Part shown: one piece after another, positions 1-5,209 of the stretch
How positions within the stretch are numbered: the first letter of the stretch is position 1
Layout: every line of letters starts with the position of its first letter
DNA from: Myxococcota bacterium
Lineage (GTDB): Bacteria; Myxococcota; Polyangia; GCA-2747355; JAKLHH01
DNA length: 5,544 bases
Assembly: GCA_022710245.1 (NCBI GenBank)
Contig: JAKLHH010000594.1
Location: forward strand, 1-5,544
Direction of reading: 5' to 3'
Position numbers and translations under genes: made by a program
The notes under the pieces: generated by a model
Databases searched by the model: none
What the model was told of the DNA's origin: nothing
Seen by the model: only the letters and a program-made list of their open reading frames with translations

Positions 1-747
1 ACCTACGGCTTCCCGCGCGAGCTCCACGCCTACGCGAACTACCGGAAGGGCTACCCCGAGCTCGCGGTGAACCTCGACAACCCGTTCCACGGCAAGCCGC
101 ACGAGCTCTTCACCGTGATCTCCCACGAGGAGCGTCACCTGGTCGACATCAAGCGCGTGCTCCGCCTCGAGCGTCAGCTCGCGGCCCCCGCGCTCGCCAC
201 CTCCGCGCCCGGCACCCGCGAGGCTGGCCGGCGCGACCGGATCCAGCACCAGCTCGCCTCGCTCCGGTCCCGACCGCGGGCCGAGGCGCGTGCCTACGAG
301 GCGCAGGCGCGGGCCCTCGGGCTCGCGGGCAAGCCGCTCGGCAACTTCTGGCGCGCCCCGCAGGGCAGCGAGATGGATGAGGTCTACCCGGCCGCGCGGC
401 TCAACCGCGCGCTGCTCCAGGGCTACCTCGCCGGCGTCGGCCAGGCGGCCGGCACTGCGCTGCGCGAGGCCACGCCCGAGCAGCGCACGATCGCCTCGCG
501 CTACCTGCGTGGGTACCGGAGCGTCCTCGAGACGCAGGCGCAGACCTACGTGCAGGGCATGCGCGCCGACGGCGGCCGCGACGCGGGCGCGATCGCCCGC
601 TACCACGAGGAGGCCGACCGGATCCTGACCCAGGCGCGCCAGCTCCTCTCCGGCGAGCGCTTCGGCGCCGAGCAGGCCTTCGCCCTCGGCCAGGCGGACG
701 CCATCGCCAGCGCCGCGCCGCGCGTCCTCGCGCTCCTCGGGCGCTGA
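1..747 (+). CDS. Unrecognised Ala/Arg-rich helical protein, C-terminal part (start outside window)
   Basis: The reading frame is open from base 1 to a TGA at 745-747, giving 248 visible residues. The first in-frame start candidate is a GTG at 67, but the 22 codons before it all end in G or C and read as normal protein, so I infer the gene begins upstream of the window. I do not recognise the family. The visible N-terminal part holds an HEERH sequence (bases 124-138), which fits the HExxH zinc-protease pattern but has no clear third ligand. After a short Arg/Ala-rich linker, the rest (about base 280 onward) is rich in Ala, Leu, Arg and Gln and looks like several amphipathic helices, with no signal peptide or membrane segment in the visible part. 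It converges on the lipoprotein gene to its right with a 14-bp gap. Coding is confident; function is unknown. Confidence 0.8.
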   Translation, partial: TYGFPRELHAYANYRKGYPELAVNLDNPFHGKPHELFTVISHEERHLVDIKRVLRLERQLAAPALATSAPGTREAGRRDRIQHQLASLRSRPRAEARAYEAQARALGLAGKPLGNFWRAPQGSEMDEVYPAARLNRALLQGYLAGVGQAAGTALREATPEQRTIASRYLRGYRSVLETQAQTYVQGMRADGGRDAGAIARYHEEADRILTQARQLLSGERFGAEQAFALGQADAIASAAPRVLALLGR

Positions 748-761
748 GGCTTCGCCCTACC

Positions 762-2060
762 CTACTCGCACTTGTCGCCCTTCTTCACCAGCGGGTTCAC
801 CGAGGTGAAGACCGGGAGCTCGCTCTTGGCCAGCGTGAGGCCGAAGACCTTCATCGTGCCGCCCACGTAGCCGCCCAGGTTCCCGCTGACCTTCTGGCAG
901 TTCCCGTCGATGACCGGGTACGGACCGGCGGTGGTGTAGTGGAGCTCGAAGTTGGCCACCAGCTCCTCCTTCAGCTTGAGGAAGACGCTGGCCTCGGTGC
1001 CCGGGACGCCGATGCCGAAGTCCACCTGCGGGAAGTCCAGCAGGAGCCCGATCCCGGCGGTGATGGTCCCCACCGCGGAGCCCGACTCGTAGCTCACGCT
1101 CTTGTCCTCGAGCTGGCCGATGGGGACGATGCTGCCGCCGTCGAGCTTGAGCCCGGCGGCGCCACGCAGGTGGAACTTCACCTTGGCGATGTGCGAGGTG
1201 TTGGCCTTCAGCGTCGAGCTCACCTCGAAGGTGCCGCCGACCGAGGTGAAGGCCGGCAGCGGGCCCAGCGTGAAGGGGATGGCGATGCGGGCCGGGATCT
1301 TGATCGAGGCGTCGCCGCCGAGCTCGACGCCGCCCACCTCGAGGGTGAGGTCGGCCTCGAGGTGCTTGTGCGCGAGGGTGAAGCTGGTGATGGAGCCGCC
1401 CTTGATGATGATGTTCGCCTCGTCGCGGAAACCGCGCAGCGTGCCCTCGCCGTCGAAGCTGATCTTGGCCGGGCTCTTGTCGTAGGTGGCGCCCATCGTC
1501 ATGGCGAAGTCGTCGCCCTGCGGCTTCAGGGTGAAGGTCGTGTCCCAGCCCGCGAGCTTGCCCGAGTAGGAGAGCGAGCCGTCCGTGAAGACGCTGTCGA
1601 GCTTGCCCTTGGCGTCGTCGAGGCCGATCAGCTTCGGCAGGTTCTTGCCGTGGAAGCCGAGGCTCCAGCCGATGGTCCCCTCCTCGATCGCGTCGGTGAG
1701 CGCCGCCAGCTCGGTCTTCAGCACGCGGGTGCCGCTGCTCTCCGTGTTGCTCACGATCTTGAAGAGGCCGACGCCCGGCAGCACGGCCACGTCCCCGGCC
1801 TTCAGCGCGTCGATGGCCGCGGTGCCGCTCTTGAAGGTGTACTCCCCCGTGGCCGGCGAGGAGCTCTGCAGCGCGGCCTTCACGGCGGCCTCGTCGAGGA
1901 CGAGCGCCGAGGGCTTCCACTTGACCTCGAAGGTCGTGCTGTCCGGCGCCAGCACCTCGGGCGGGGTCACGTGGGGGGCAGCGGGCTCGGCGCCATCGGA
2001 GCAGCCGGACGCGCTCGCGAGGTTGAGGCTCAGGGTCACGACTGCCAGGAAGCGCTGCAC
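762..2060 (-). CDS. Predicted lipoprotein of unknown function, 432 aa
   Basis: The GTG start at 2060 is chosen because AGAAGGA lies six bases before it, a promoter-like sequence lies just upstream, and the protein then begins with a signal peptide. Residues 1-19 are a short basic and hydrophobic segment ending ASG before Cys20; the lipobox is imperfect because Ala, not Leu, is at -3. A Ser/Pro/Ala-rich linker follows. Residues about 51-132 contain a recurring-looking module: a LVLDEAAV segment, then a KAGDVAVLPG turn, then ALTDAIEEGTIGW. I believe I have seen similar modules in other bacterial envelope proteins but cannot name the family. Residues about 135-432 alternate hydrophobic and polar residues with many Gly, Thr and Ser, suggesting mostly beta structure. 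The only other cysteines, Cys388 and Cys431, could form a disulphide outside the cytoplasm. It follows the MopE/anchor-L lipoprotein gene on the same strand. An export role is likely; molecular function is unknown. Confidence 0.85.
   Translation of the reverse strand: MQRFLAVVTLSLNLASASGCSDGAEPAAPHVTPPEVLAPDSTTFEVKWKPSALVLDEAAVKAALQSSSPATGEYTFKSGTAAIDALKAGDVAVLPGVGLFKIVSNTESSGTRVLKTELAALTDAIEEGTIGWSLGFHGKNLPKLIGLDDAKGKLDSVFTDGSLSYSGKLAGWDTTFTLKPQGDDFAMTMGATYDKSPAKISFDGEGTLRGFRDEANIIIKGGSITSFTLAHKHLEADLTLEVGGVELGGDASIKIPARIAIPFTLGPLPAFTSVGGTFEVSSTLKANTSHIAKVKFHLRGAAGLKLDGGSIVPIGQLEDKSVSYESGSAVGTITAGIGLLLDFPQVDFGIGVPGTEASVFLKLKEELVANFELHYTTAGPYPVIDGNCQKVSGNLGGYVGGTMKVFGLTLAKSELPVFTSVNPLVKKGDKCE
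1665..1910 (-). other. N-terminal GDV...ALTDAI..GTIGW module of the 432-aa lipoprotein
   Basis: Residues about 51-132 of the lipoprotein form a compact unit. It holds a hydrophobic strand, a conserved-looking Lys-Ala-Gly-Asp-Val turn at residues 87-91, a strand ending KIVS (residues 101-104), and a Leu-Thr-Asp-Ala-Ile-Glu-Glu-Gly-Thr-Ile-Gly-Trp segment (residues 121-132). The resemblance to modules in other large secreted bacterial proteins is from memory and unverified. Confidence 0.35.
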
Positions 2061-2066
2061 GGAGCA

Positions 2067-2073
2067 TCCTTCT
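2067..2073 (-). promoter_or_regulatory. Shine-Dalgarno sequence that sets the GTG start of the 432-aa lipoprotein gene
   Basis: The minus strand reads AGAAGGA here, six bases before the GTG at 2060. This decides the start, since the frame stays open far upstream (to about 2633, running antisense-free through the gap and over the end of the neighbouring gene) and no signal peptide is obtained from any earlier start. Confidence 0.75.
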
Positions 2074-2088
2074 CTCCCCCGGGTGCTG

Positions 2089-2119
2089 ATTATCTGGTCG
2101 GCCGGGGGCGCCGTGTCCA
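2089..2119 (-). promoter_or_regulatory. Candidate sigma70-type promoter of the 432-aa lipoprotein gene
   Basis: On the minus strand TGGACA (2114-2119) and GATAAT (2089-2094) each match five of six bases of the -35 and -10 consensus. The spacer is 19 bases, two longer than ideal. Transcription would start near 2082-2084, giving a leader of about 22 bases that includes the Shine-Dalgarno sequence. An AT-rich hexamer in such GC-rich DNA, at the expected distance from a start codon, supports the call. Sigma factor preferences of the host are not known from this window. Confidence 0.5.
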
Positions 2120-2176
2120 GTCGCGTCTCGGAGGTCGGTGGAGCGGGGGGAGGGGGCGGAGCGCAGGCAGGAGCGG

Positions 2177-2197
2177 CGCCGCGCGAAGCGCGCAGCG
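2177..2197 (-). terminator. GC-rich hairpin after the MopE/anchor-L lipoprotein gene, possible terminator
   Basis: About 15 bases after the stop codon of the gene ending at 2213, the minus strand can form a nine-pair stem (arms 2189-2197 and 2177-2185) around a three-base loop. One pair is G-U in the minus-strand RNA but would be C-A in a plus-strand RNA, so the fold favours leftward transcription. No T tract follows, so it may only be a 3' stabilising stem or an imperfect terminator. Confidence 0.4.
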
Positions 2198-2212
2198 GCC
2201 GCGACCAACCAT

Positions 2213-3856
2213 CTAGTCTGGCCCGGTGGTCGGCTTGTTCGCCGGCGTCAGCTTCCAGCGCCAGTTGTCGATCAGCACCGCCGAGTCGAGGACGTGATCG
2301 CCCTTGTCGAAGATGTAGAACGTCAGCTTGATCGTCTCGCCCGGCGTCACCGGCGAGGTGGTGTGGAGCCAGCCGGTGGAGCCGCCGTTCGCGATCGCCT
2401 CGCTCCCGAAGCCGCCGCTGCAGTCCTTGGCGTAGCCAGTCCCGTCGAGCAGCGTCGCGGGCTGGGAGCACATGCTCGAGGTCTGCGGCTTCGCCGGGTA
2501 GGCGTCGCAGATGTCGAAGAACGAGTTGTTGATGCGGATCGGCGTCCCGTTCTTGTCGAAGGAGATGTTGCCGTTGAACTTCTTCGAGTTGAGCTGGACC
2601 CAGAAGGTGTCGTTGAACTCGGACCCGACCCACTCCGGGTACTCCGTGGAGAGGAACTGGAAGTCGAAGTCGAAGCTCTGCGCGTTGGTCGGCACCAGGA
2701 CCTCGAGCGTCAGCGCCACCATGTCGTTCGCCTCCTTGTCAGAGGCGGTCGTGTCGGGGTCGACGCCGACGTTGGTGAACTCGGTGCCGGACTGCGGGCA
2801 GACCTGCGACGGGAGATAGCTCGCGAGCCCCGAGGAGAGGATGGCGAAGGACTTGCCCATGCGCGGGGTGATCGGCCCGCTCTGCGCGAACCTGTCGGCG
2901 ATCGCGTGGGCGCGCGCGTCGGCGTCGGCGTTGAAGCTCGCCGTGAGCACGCGCGTGCACTTGTTGTTGCGGCACTTCAGCGCGCCGGGGCAGCCGCCAT
3001 CGAGGCCGCAGGCGCGGTCGGTGTCGCAGAGCTCGATCGCGCGGGCGTAGTCGAAGGGGTCCGTCTGCGAGACCTTGGCGGGGTCGTCGCAGGACTCCGG
3101 CATCTCGTCGATCTTCTTGTCGCAGTCGTTGTCGACCCCGTCGCGGCAGACCTTCAGCGACGGGTTCGGCATCCCCTCCTGAGCGGCCTGGCAGCTGTAG
3201 GTCGACATGCACTTGCCGTTCTTGCAGCTCTCGCCGGCGGAGCTGCACTCCTTGTCGGTGACGCAGGCCTTGGCGCTGTTGCAGTCGTTGTTGTCGAGGC
3301 AGCGGCAGTACCCCTCGTAGCAGCGGCCCGTCGGGCAGTCCGTCGTCTCCTTGCAGTGCATCCCCTCGACCTCGATGGCGCCGGGGTTGATGTTCGCGTC
3401 GCTGTCGTTGCAGTCGCCGTCCTTGACGCTGAAGCCGTCCTTGTCCATGTCGGAGCCAGGGAGGCTCTCGTCGACCTGGCCGTTGCAGTTGTCGTCGATC
3501 CCGTTCGGCTGCCCCGAGCCGGAGCCCCCGTCCTCGGGCATGCCCGGGTGCCGCTTGAAGTTCCCCTCGCAGTCGCCCGCGTCCCCGGTCGAGGGGCAGA
3601 AGCCGTCGTGGTCCTTGTCCTCGTTCTCCGTCCCCTCGTCGATCTGGCCGTTGCAGTTGTCGTCCTTGCAGTTCTCCCGCTCGGGCGCGGTGGGGTAGAC
3701 GTCCTTGTCCTTGTCGTCGCAGTCGATGTCGGCGGTGAAGCCGTCGCCGTCCTCGTCGGTGCCGCTGTTCGGGCCCGGTCCGCTCTGGAACGGGTCAGCA
3801 CAACCAGCGAGGATGAGGAGGAGGAAGGCGATCCAGGACCACGCAGCTCTTCTCAT
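2213..3856 (-). CDS. MopE-repeat / choice-of-anchor L domain lipoprotein, 547 aa
   Basis: The ATG at 3856 has an AGG seven bases upstream and begins a textbook lipoprotein signal: two Arg, a hydrophobic stretch, and lipobox LAGC with Cys19 as the lipidated residue. Residues 34-251 carry three MopE-like putative metal-binding units built on DxDGDGF / DCDD / DDNCNGQxDE motifs, resembling the Asp-rich calcium loops of thrombospondin type 3 repeats. The third unit is interrupted at residues 168-237 by a segment with twelve cysteines. Another Cys-rich stretch runs to about residue 300. Residues about 305-536 match the choice-of-anchor L domain: ARAHAIADRF, ILSSG, FDFDFQFLSTEYPEWVGSEFNDTF, NISFDKNGTPIRIN, GSTGWL, and DKGDHVLDSAVLIDNWRW (each quoted in part). 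There are 31 cysteines, 30 apart from the lipid anchor. I infer an envelope or surface protein that binds calcium or other divalent metal and is held together by disulphides. Its ligand or partner is not visible. The neighbouring 432-aa gene is also a lipoprotein. Confidence 0.93.
   Translation of the reverse strand: MRRAAWSWIAFLLLILAGCADPFQSGPGPNSGTDEDGDGFTADIDCDDKDKDVYPTAPERENCKDDNCNGQIDEGTENEDKDHDGFCPSTGDAGDCEGNFKRHPGMPEDGGSGSGQPNGIDDNCNGQVDESLPGSDMDKDGFSVKDGDCNDSDANINPGAIEVEGMHCKETTDCPTGRCYEGYCRCLDNNDCNSAKACVTDKECSSAGESCKNGKCMSTYSCQAAQEGMPNPSLKVCRDGVDNDCDKKIDEMPESCDDPAKVSQTDPFDYARAIELCDTDRACGLDGGCPGALKCRNNKCTRVLTASFNADADARAHAIADRFAQSGPITPRMGKSFAILSSGLASYLPSQVCPQSGTEFTNVGVDPDTTASDKEANDMVALTLEVLVPTNAQSFDFDFQFLSTEYPEWVGSEFNDTFWVQLNSKKFNGNISFDKNGTPIRINNSFFDICDAYPAKPQTSSMCSQPATLLDGTGYAKDCSGGFGSEAIANGGSTGWLHTTSPVTPGETIKLTFYIFDKGDHVLDSAVLIDNWRWKLTPANKPTTGPD
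2249..2944 (-). other. Choice-of-anchor L domain
   Basis: Residues about 305-536 of the lipoprotein. Key landmarks are the STEYPEWVGSEFND core (residues 403-416), the NISFD strand (430-434), a GSTGWL turn (492-497) and the closing DKGDHVLDSAVLIDN segment (517-531). The FxSxEYPEFVGSxFND and DAGDxxxDSAV patterns are the signature of this family as I know it. Here the protein already has an N-terminal lipid anchor, and no C-terminal sorting signal follows: the chain ends about eleven residues after the domain. Confidence 0.85.
3104..3451 (-). repeat. Third MopE-like unit, split by a 12-cysteine insertion
   Basis: Residues 136-251. It opens with DMDKDGFSVKDGDCNDSD and NPGAIEVEG, and closes with DGVDNDCDKKIDE, the expected first and last parts of one unit. 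Between them (residues 168-237, about 3146-3355) lie twelve cysteines in a CxxDxDCxxGxC-like spacing that looks like one or two disulphide knots. I read this as an insertion in a unit that elsewhere takes about 41-52 residues. Confidence 0.7.
3467..3622 (-). repeat. Second MopE-like metal-binding unit
   Basis: Residues 79-130. It begins EDKDHDGF, carries GDAGDCEGN, and ends DDNCNGQVDE after a Gly/Ser-rich loop. The loop (residues 109-118) makes it longer than the first unit. The 30 bases coding for its end (3467-3496) match 3635-3664 at 29 positions. Confidence 0.8.
3635..3757 (-). repeat. First MopE-like metal-binding unit
   Basis: Residues 34-74, the most canonical of the three units: DEDGDGF, then DIDCDDKDKDVYP, then ENCKDDNCNGQIDE. 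Asp and Asn at alternating positions are the expected metal ligands, and the three cysteines (46, 63, 68) fit the family. Confidence 0.85.
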
Positions 3857-3878
3857 CAGGCTACCTGCTTTGCTCTAA

Positions 3879-3892
3879 GAGAACGGGTTCTC
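3879..3892. promoter_or_regulatory. Perfect 6+2+6 inverted repeat just upstream of the MopE/anchor-L gene
   Basis: GAGAAC and GTTCTC flank two bases, ending 22 bases before the ATG at 3856. The two-base centre is too tight for a good RNA loop without opening pairs, so a protein-binding site on DNA is a little more likely than a stem-loop. No known operator is recognised. Confidence 0.35.
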
Positions 3893-3931
3893 ACAGCCCC
3901 ACGCGTAGGTACGCCCGCCGACCAGGCGCTG

Positions 3932-3952
3932 GCTGCCTCTTGCCGCGGCAGC
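3932..3952. promoter_or_regulatory. Inverted repeat GCTGCC-N9-GGCAGC in the leader of the MopE/anchor-L gene
   Basis: Six-base perfect arms (3932-3937 and 3947-3952) flank a nine-base loop, and the ten-base palindrome TGCCGCGGCA at 3941-3950 overlaps the second arm, allowing alternative pairings. In GC-rich DNA such repeats arise by chance, so a regulatory role is only a possibility. Confidence 0.25.
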
Positions 3953-3961
3953 TTCGCGCGA

Positions 3962-3978
3962 CCGCCCAACCTGGGCGG
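3962..3978. promoter_or_regulatory. Inverted repeat CCGCCC-N5-GGGCGG at the predicted transcription start
   Basis: Perfect six-base arms (3962-3967 and 3973-3978) flank five bases. The repeat begins about seven bases downstream of the candidate -10 hexamer, so it could be an operator over the start site or a stem-loop at the 5' end of the RNA. It also lies 65 bases beyond the stop of the SPL-family gene, so a terminator stem for that gene is an alternative; no T tract follows. Confidence 0.35.
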
Positions 3979-3985
3979 CGCCGCT

Positions 3986-4015
3986 AATATACGACCACTG
4001 CGTGTAACGGATCCA
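3986..4015 (-). promoter_or_regulatory. Candidate promoter of the MopE/anchor-L lipoprotein gene
   Basis: The minus strand reads TATATT at 3986-3991, the only AT-rich hexamer in this GC-rich gap. The best spaced -35 candidate, TGGATC at 4010-4015 (18-base spacer), matches only three of six consensus bases. The start would be near 3979, leaving a leader of about 120 bases holding three inverted repeats. An alternative sigma factor or activator would explain the weak -35. Confidence 0.35.
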
Positions 4016-4042
4016 TGCCCGTTTGGTATTTCAGGGCTTCGC

Positions 4043-5209
4043 TCACCAGGGCGGGTAGTCCTCGGGGGCCGGCAGGCAAGGGGCGAGCCCGAAGCGGCGG
4101 TGCAAGCTCAGGGCGAGAGCGAGCTCCACCTCCTCCGGACTTCGTAAGCTGGCACCCAGAGCCCGCTGCCAGATGCGCGGCGGCTCCATGCAGAGATAGA
4201 GGAAGACCTCCGGAAACCGCTCGCGGATCGCCGCTGCCACGGCGCGGTAGAGCTCGACGCGCAGCGGCGCCAGGAGCCGCAGCTTGCCGTCCAGGTCCGG
4301 CAGGAGCTCGCCGTGCGTGACGTGCGAGCCGGGGAAGCGCGTCGCCACCGTCCGCCGCATCGCCGGCAGGAACCGCACCGTGCCGAGGGACAGCGCGGCC
4401 ACCCGCGCCGCGGGCACCGCGGCCGCCACCTCGTCGAGGAGCTCGCGGAAGGGCGCCGCCCCCGCCTCGCCGCCGGCGGAGATCATCGGGTCGAGGTGGA
4501 AGGCGACGAGGTAGCCGTCCGCCGCCGCGCGCGCGGCCGCGGCCAGCCGCTCGCGCGGGCTCGCGGCGCCGTGCTCCTCGCGGGCCGCGGTGGCGGGCGG
4601 GGCGAGGCTGAAGGAGACTATCGTGCGGCCGCGGTGCGGGAGCCCGAGGAGCGGCTCCACCCTCGCCGTCTTGGTCTTCAGCTCGAGGACCACGTTGGGG
4701 AGCTCGGCGCAGCGGCGCACCGCCTCGGCGGCGAAGCCGACCAGCGGCTCGAGCGCGAGGCTGTCGCCGACCTGCCCGGTGCAGACGCGGAGCAGGCGCC
4801 GCGGGTGGGCGGCCGCCTCGACCGCGAGCGTGTCCAGGATCTCGCCCGGGTCCGCGCGCACCACGATCTGCGAGCGGTTCTGGTAGTCCTGCAGGATGCA
4901 GTAGCTGCAGTCGAGCGGGCAGCCCACGGTCTGCGTGATCACGCGCAGGTTACAGCAGAGGAGCGAGGAGGTCCGGCCGGTGCACGGCTTGAGCACCGCG
5001 CCCTGGTGCCGCACCACGCGGAGGCTGCGCTTCGAGGAGGGCACGCCGCGGTCCGGCGCCGCCCTCCCCTCCTCTGCGTCGCCGCGCTCGACGGTGATCC
5101 CGCGCGCGCGCGCCCAGGCGGCGAGCCGCGCTGCGGTCGCCGTCTCCGCGGCCGCTGCCTCGATGACGAGCCGCTCGATGCCGGCGAGCTCGTCCACCGC
5201 CCCGCTCAC
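4043..5209 (-). CDS. Spore photoproduct lyase (SPL) family radical SAM protein, 388 aa
   Basis: The radical SAM motif C-x3-C-x2-C is at Cys97, Cys101 and Cys104, in GCPLDCSYCILQ, and would hold the 4Fe-4S cluster that cleaves S-adenosylmethionine. Other family landmarks are KPCTG and LLCCN just before it (residues 74-87), RVCTGQVGDSLALEP (141-155), KTKT (178-181), FSL (200-202), FHLDPMI (237-243), SLGTVRFLP (274-282) and YLCMEPPRIW (338-347). Known SPLs repair the thymine dimer called spore photoproduct by direct reversal. Cys143 sits where those enzymes have the cysteine H-atom donor. Tyr103 is kept, but Ile105 replaces the Tyr that follows the third cluster Cys. No spore or photolyase gene is nearby, so the substrate here is unknown. 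The GTG start at 5209 overlaps the TGA of the upstream gene as GTGA, pointing to translational coupling. Residues 1-60 are poorly conserved Ala/Arg-rich sequence. Family is confident; reaction is not. Confidence 0.92.
   Translation of the reverse strand: MSGAVDELAGIERLVIEAAAAETATAARLAAWARARGITVERGDAEEGRAAPDRGVPSSKRSLRVVRHQGAVLKPCTGRTSSLLCCNLRVITQTVGCPLDCSYCILQDYQNRSQIVVRADPGEILDTLAVEAAAHPRRLLRVCTGQVGDSLALEPLVGFAAEAVRRCAELPNVVLELKTKTARVEPLLGLPHRGRTIVSFSLAPPATAAREEHGAASPRERLAAAARAAADGYLVAFHLDPMISAGGEAGAAPFRELLDEVAAAVPAARVAALSLGTVRFLPAMRRTVATRFPGSHVTHGELLPDLDGKLRLLAPLRVELYRAVAAAIRERFPEVFLYLCMEPPRIWQRALGASLRSPEEVELALALSLHRRFGLAPCLPAPEDYPPW

Noticed and set aside
739..757. Hairpin GGGCG-N9-CGCCC over the stop codon of the first gene as a shared terminator
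   Set aside because: The stem has only five pairs with a nine-base loop and no T tract on either strand.
757..2208. Minus-strand open frame of 483 codons in another frame over the 432-aa lipoprotein
   Set aside because: It is an Arg/Gly/His-rich frame-shifted shadow with no recognisable protein features.
939..2216. Open frame of 425 codons on the plus strand opposite the 432-aa lipoprotein
   Set aside because: The composition is low-complexity Leu/Glu/Val/Arg with no domain or ribosome site, while the minus-strand frame has promoter, Shine-Dalgarno and signal peptide.
2061..2633. N-terminal extension of the 432-aa lipoprotein frame into the neighbouring gene
   Set aside because: The extension overlaps real coding sequence of the anchor-L gene, reads as its shadow, and would place the signal peptide in the middle of the protein.
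3104..3757. Repetitive DNA such as a CRISPR array or non-coding tandem repeat in the MopE region
   Set aside because: The repeats are in-frame protein motifs of unequal length, with no constant repeat-spacer pattern.
2138..4147. Long open frame of 669 codons on the plus strand opposite the MopE/anchor-L gene
   Set aside because: It is a Val/Ala/Arg/Asp-rich shadow of a GC-biased gene; the opposite strand has a clear signal peptide, known domains and a proper start.
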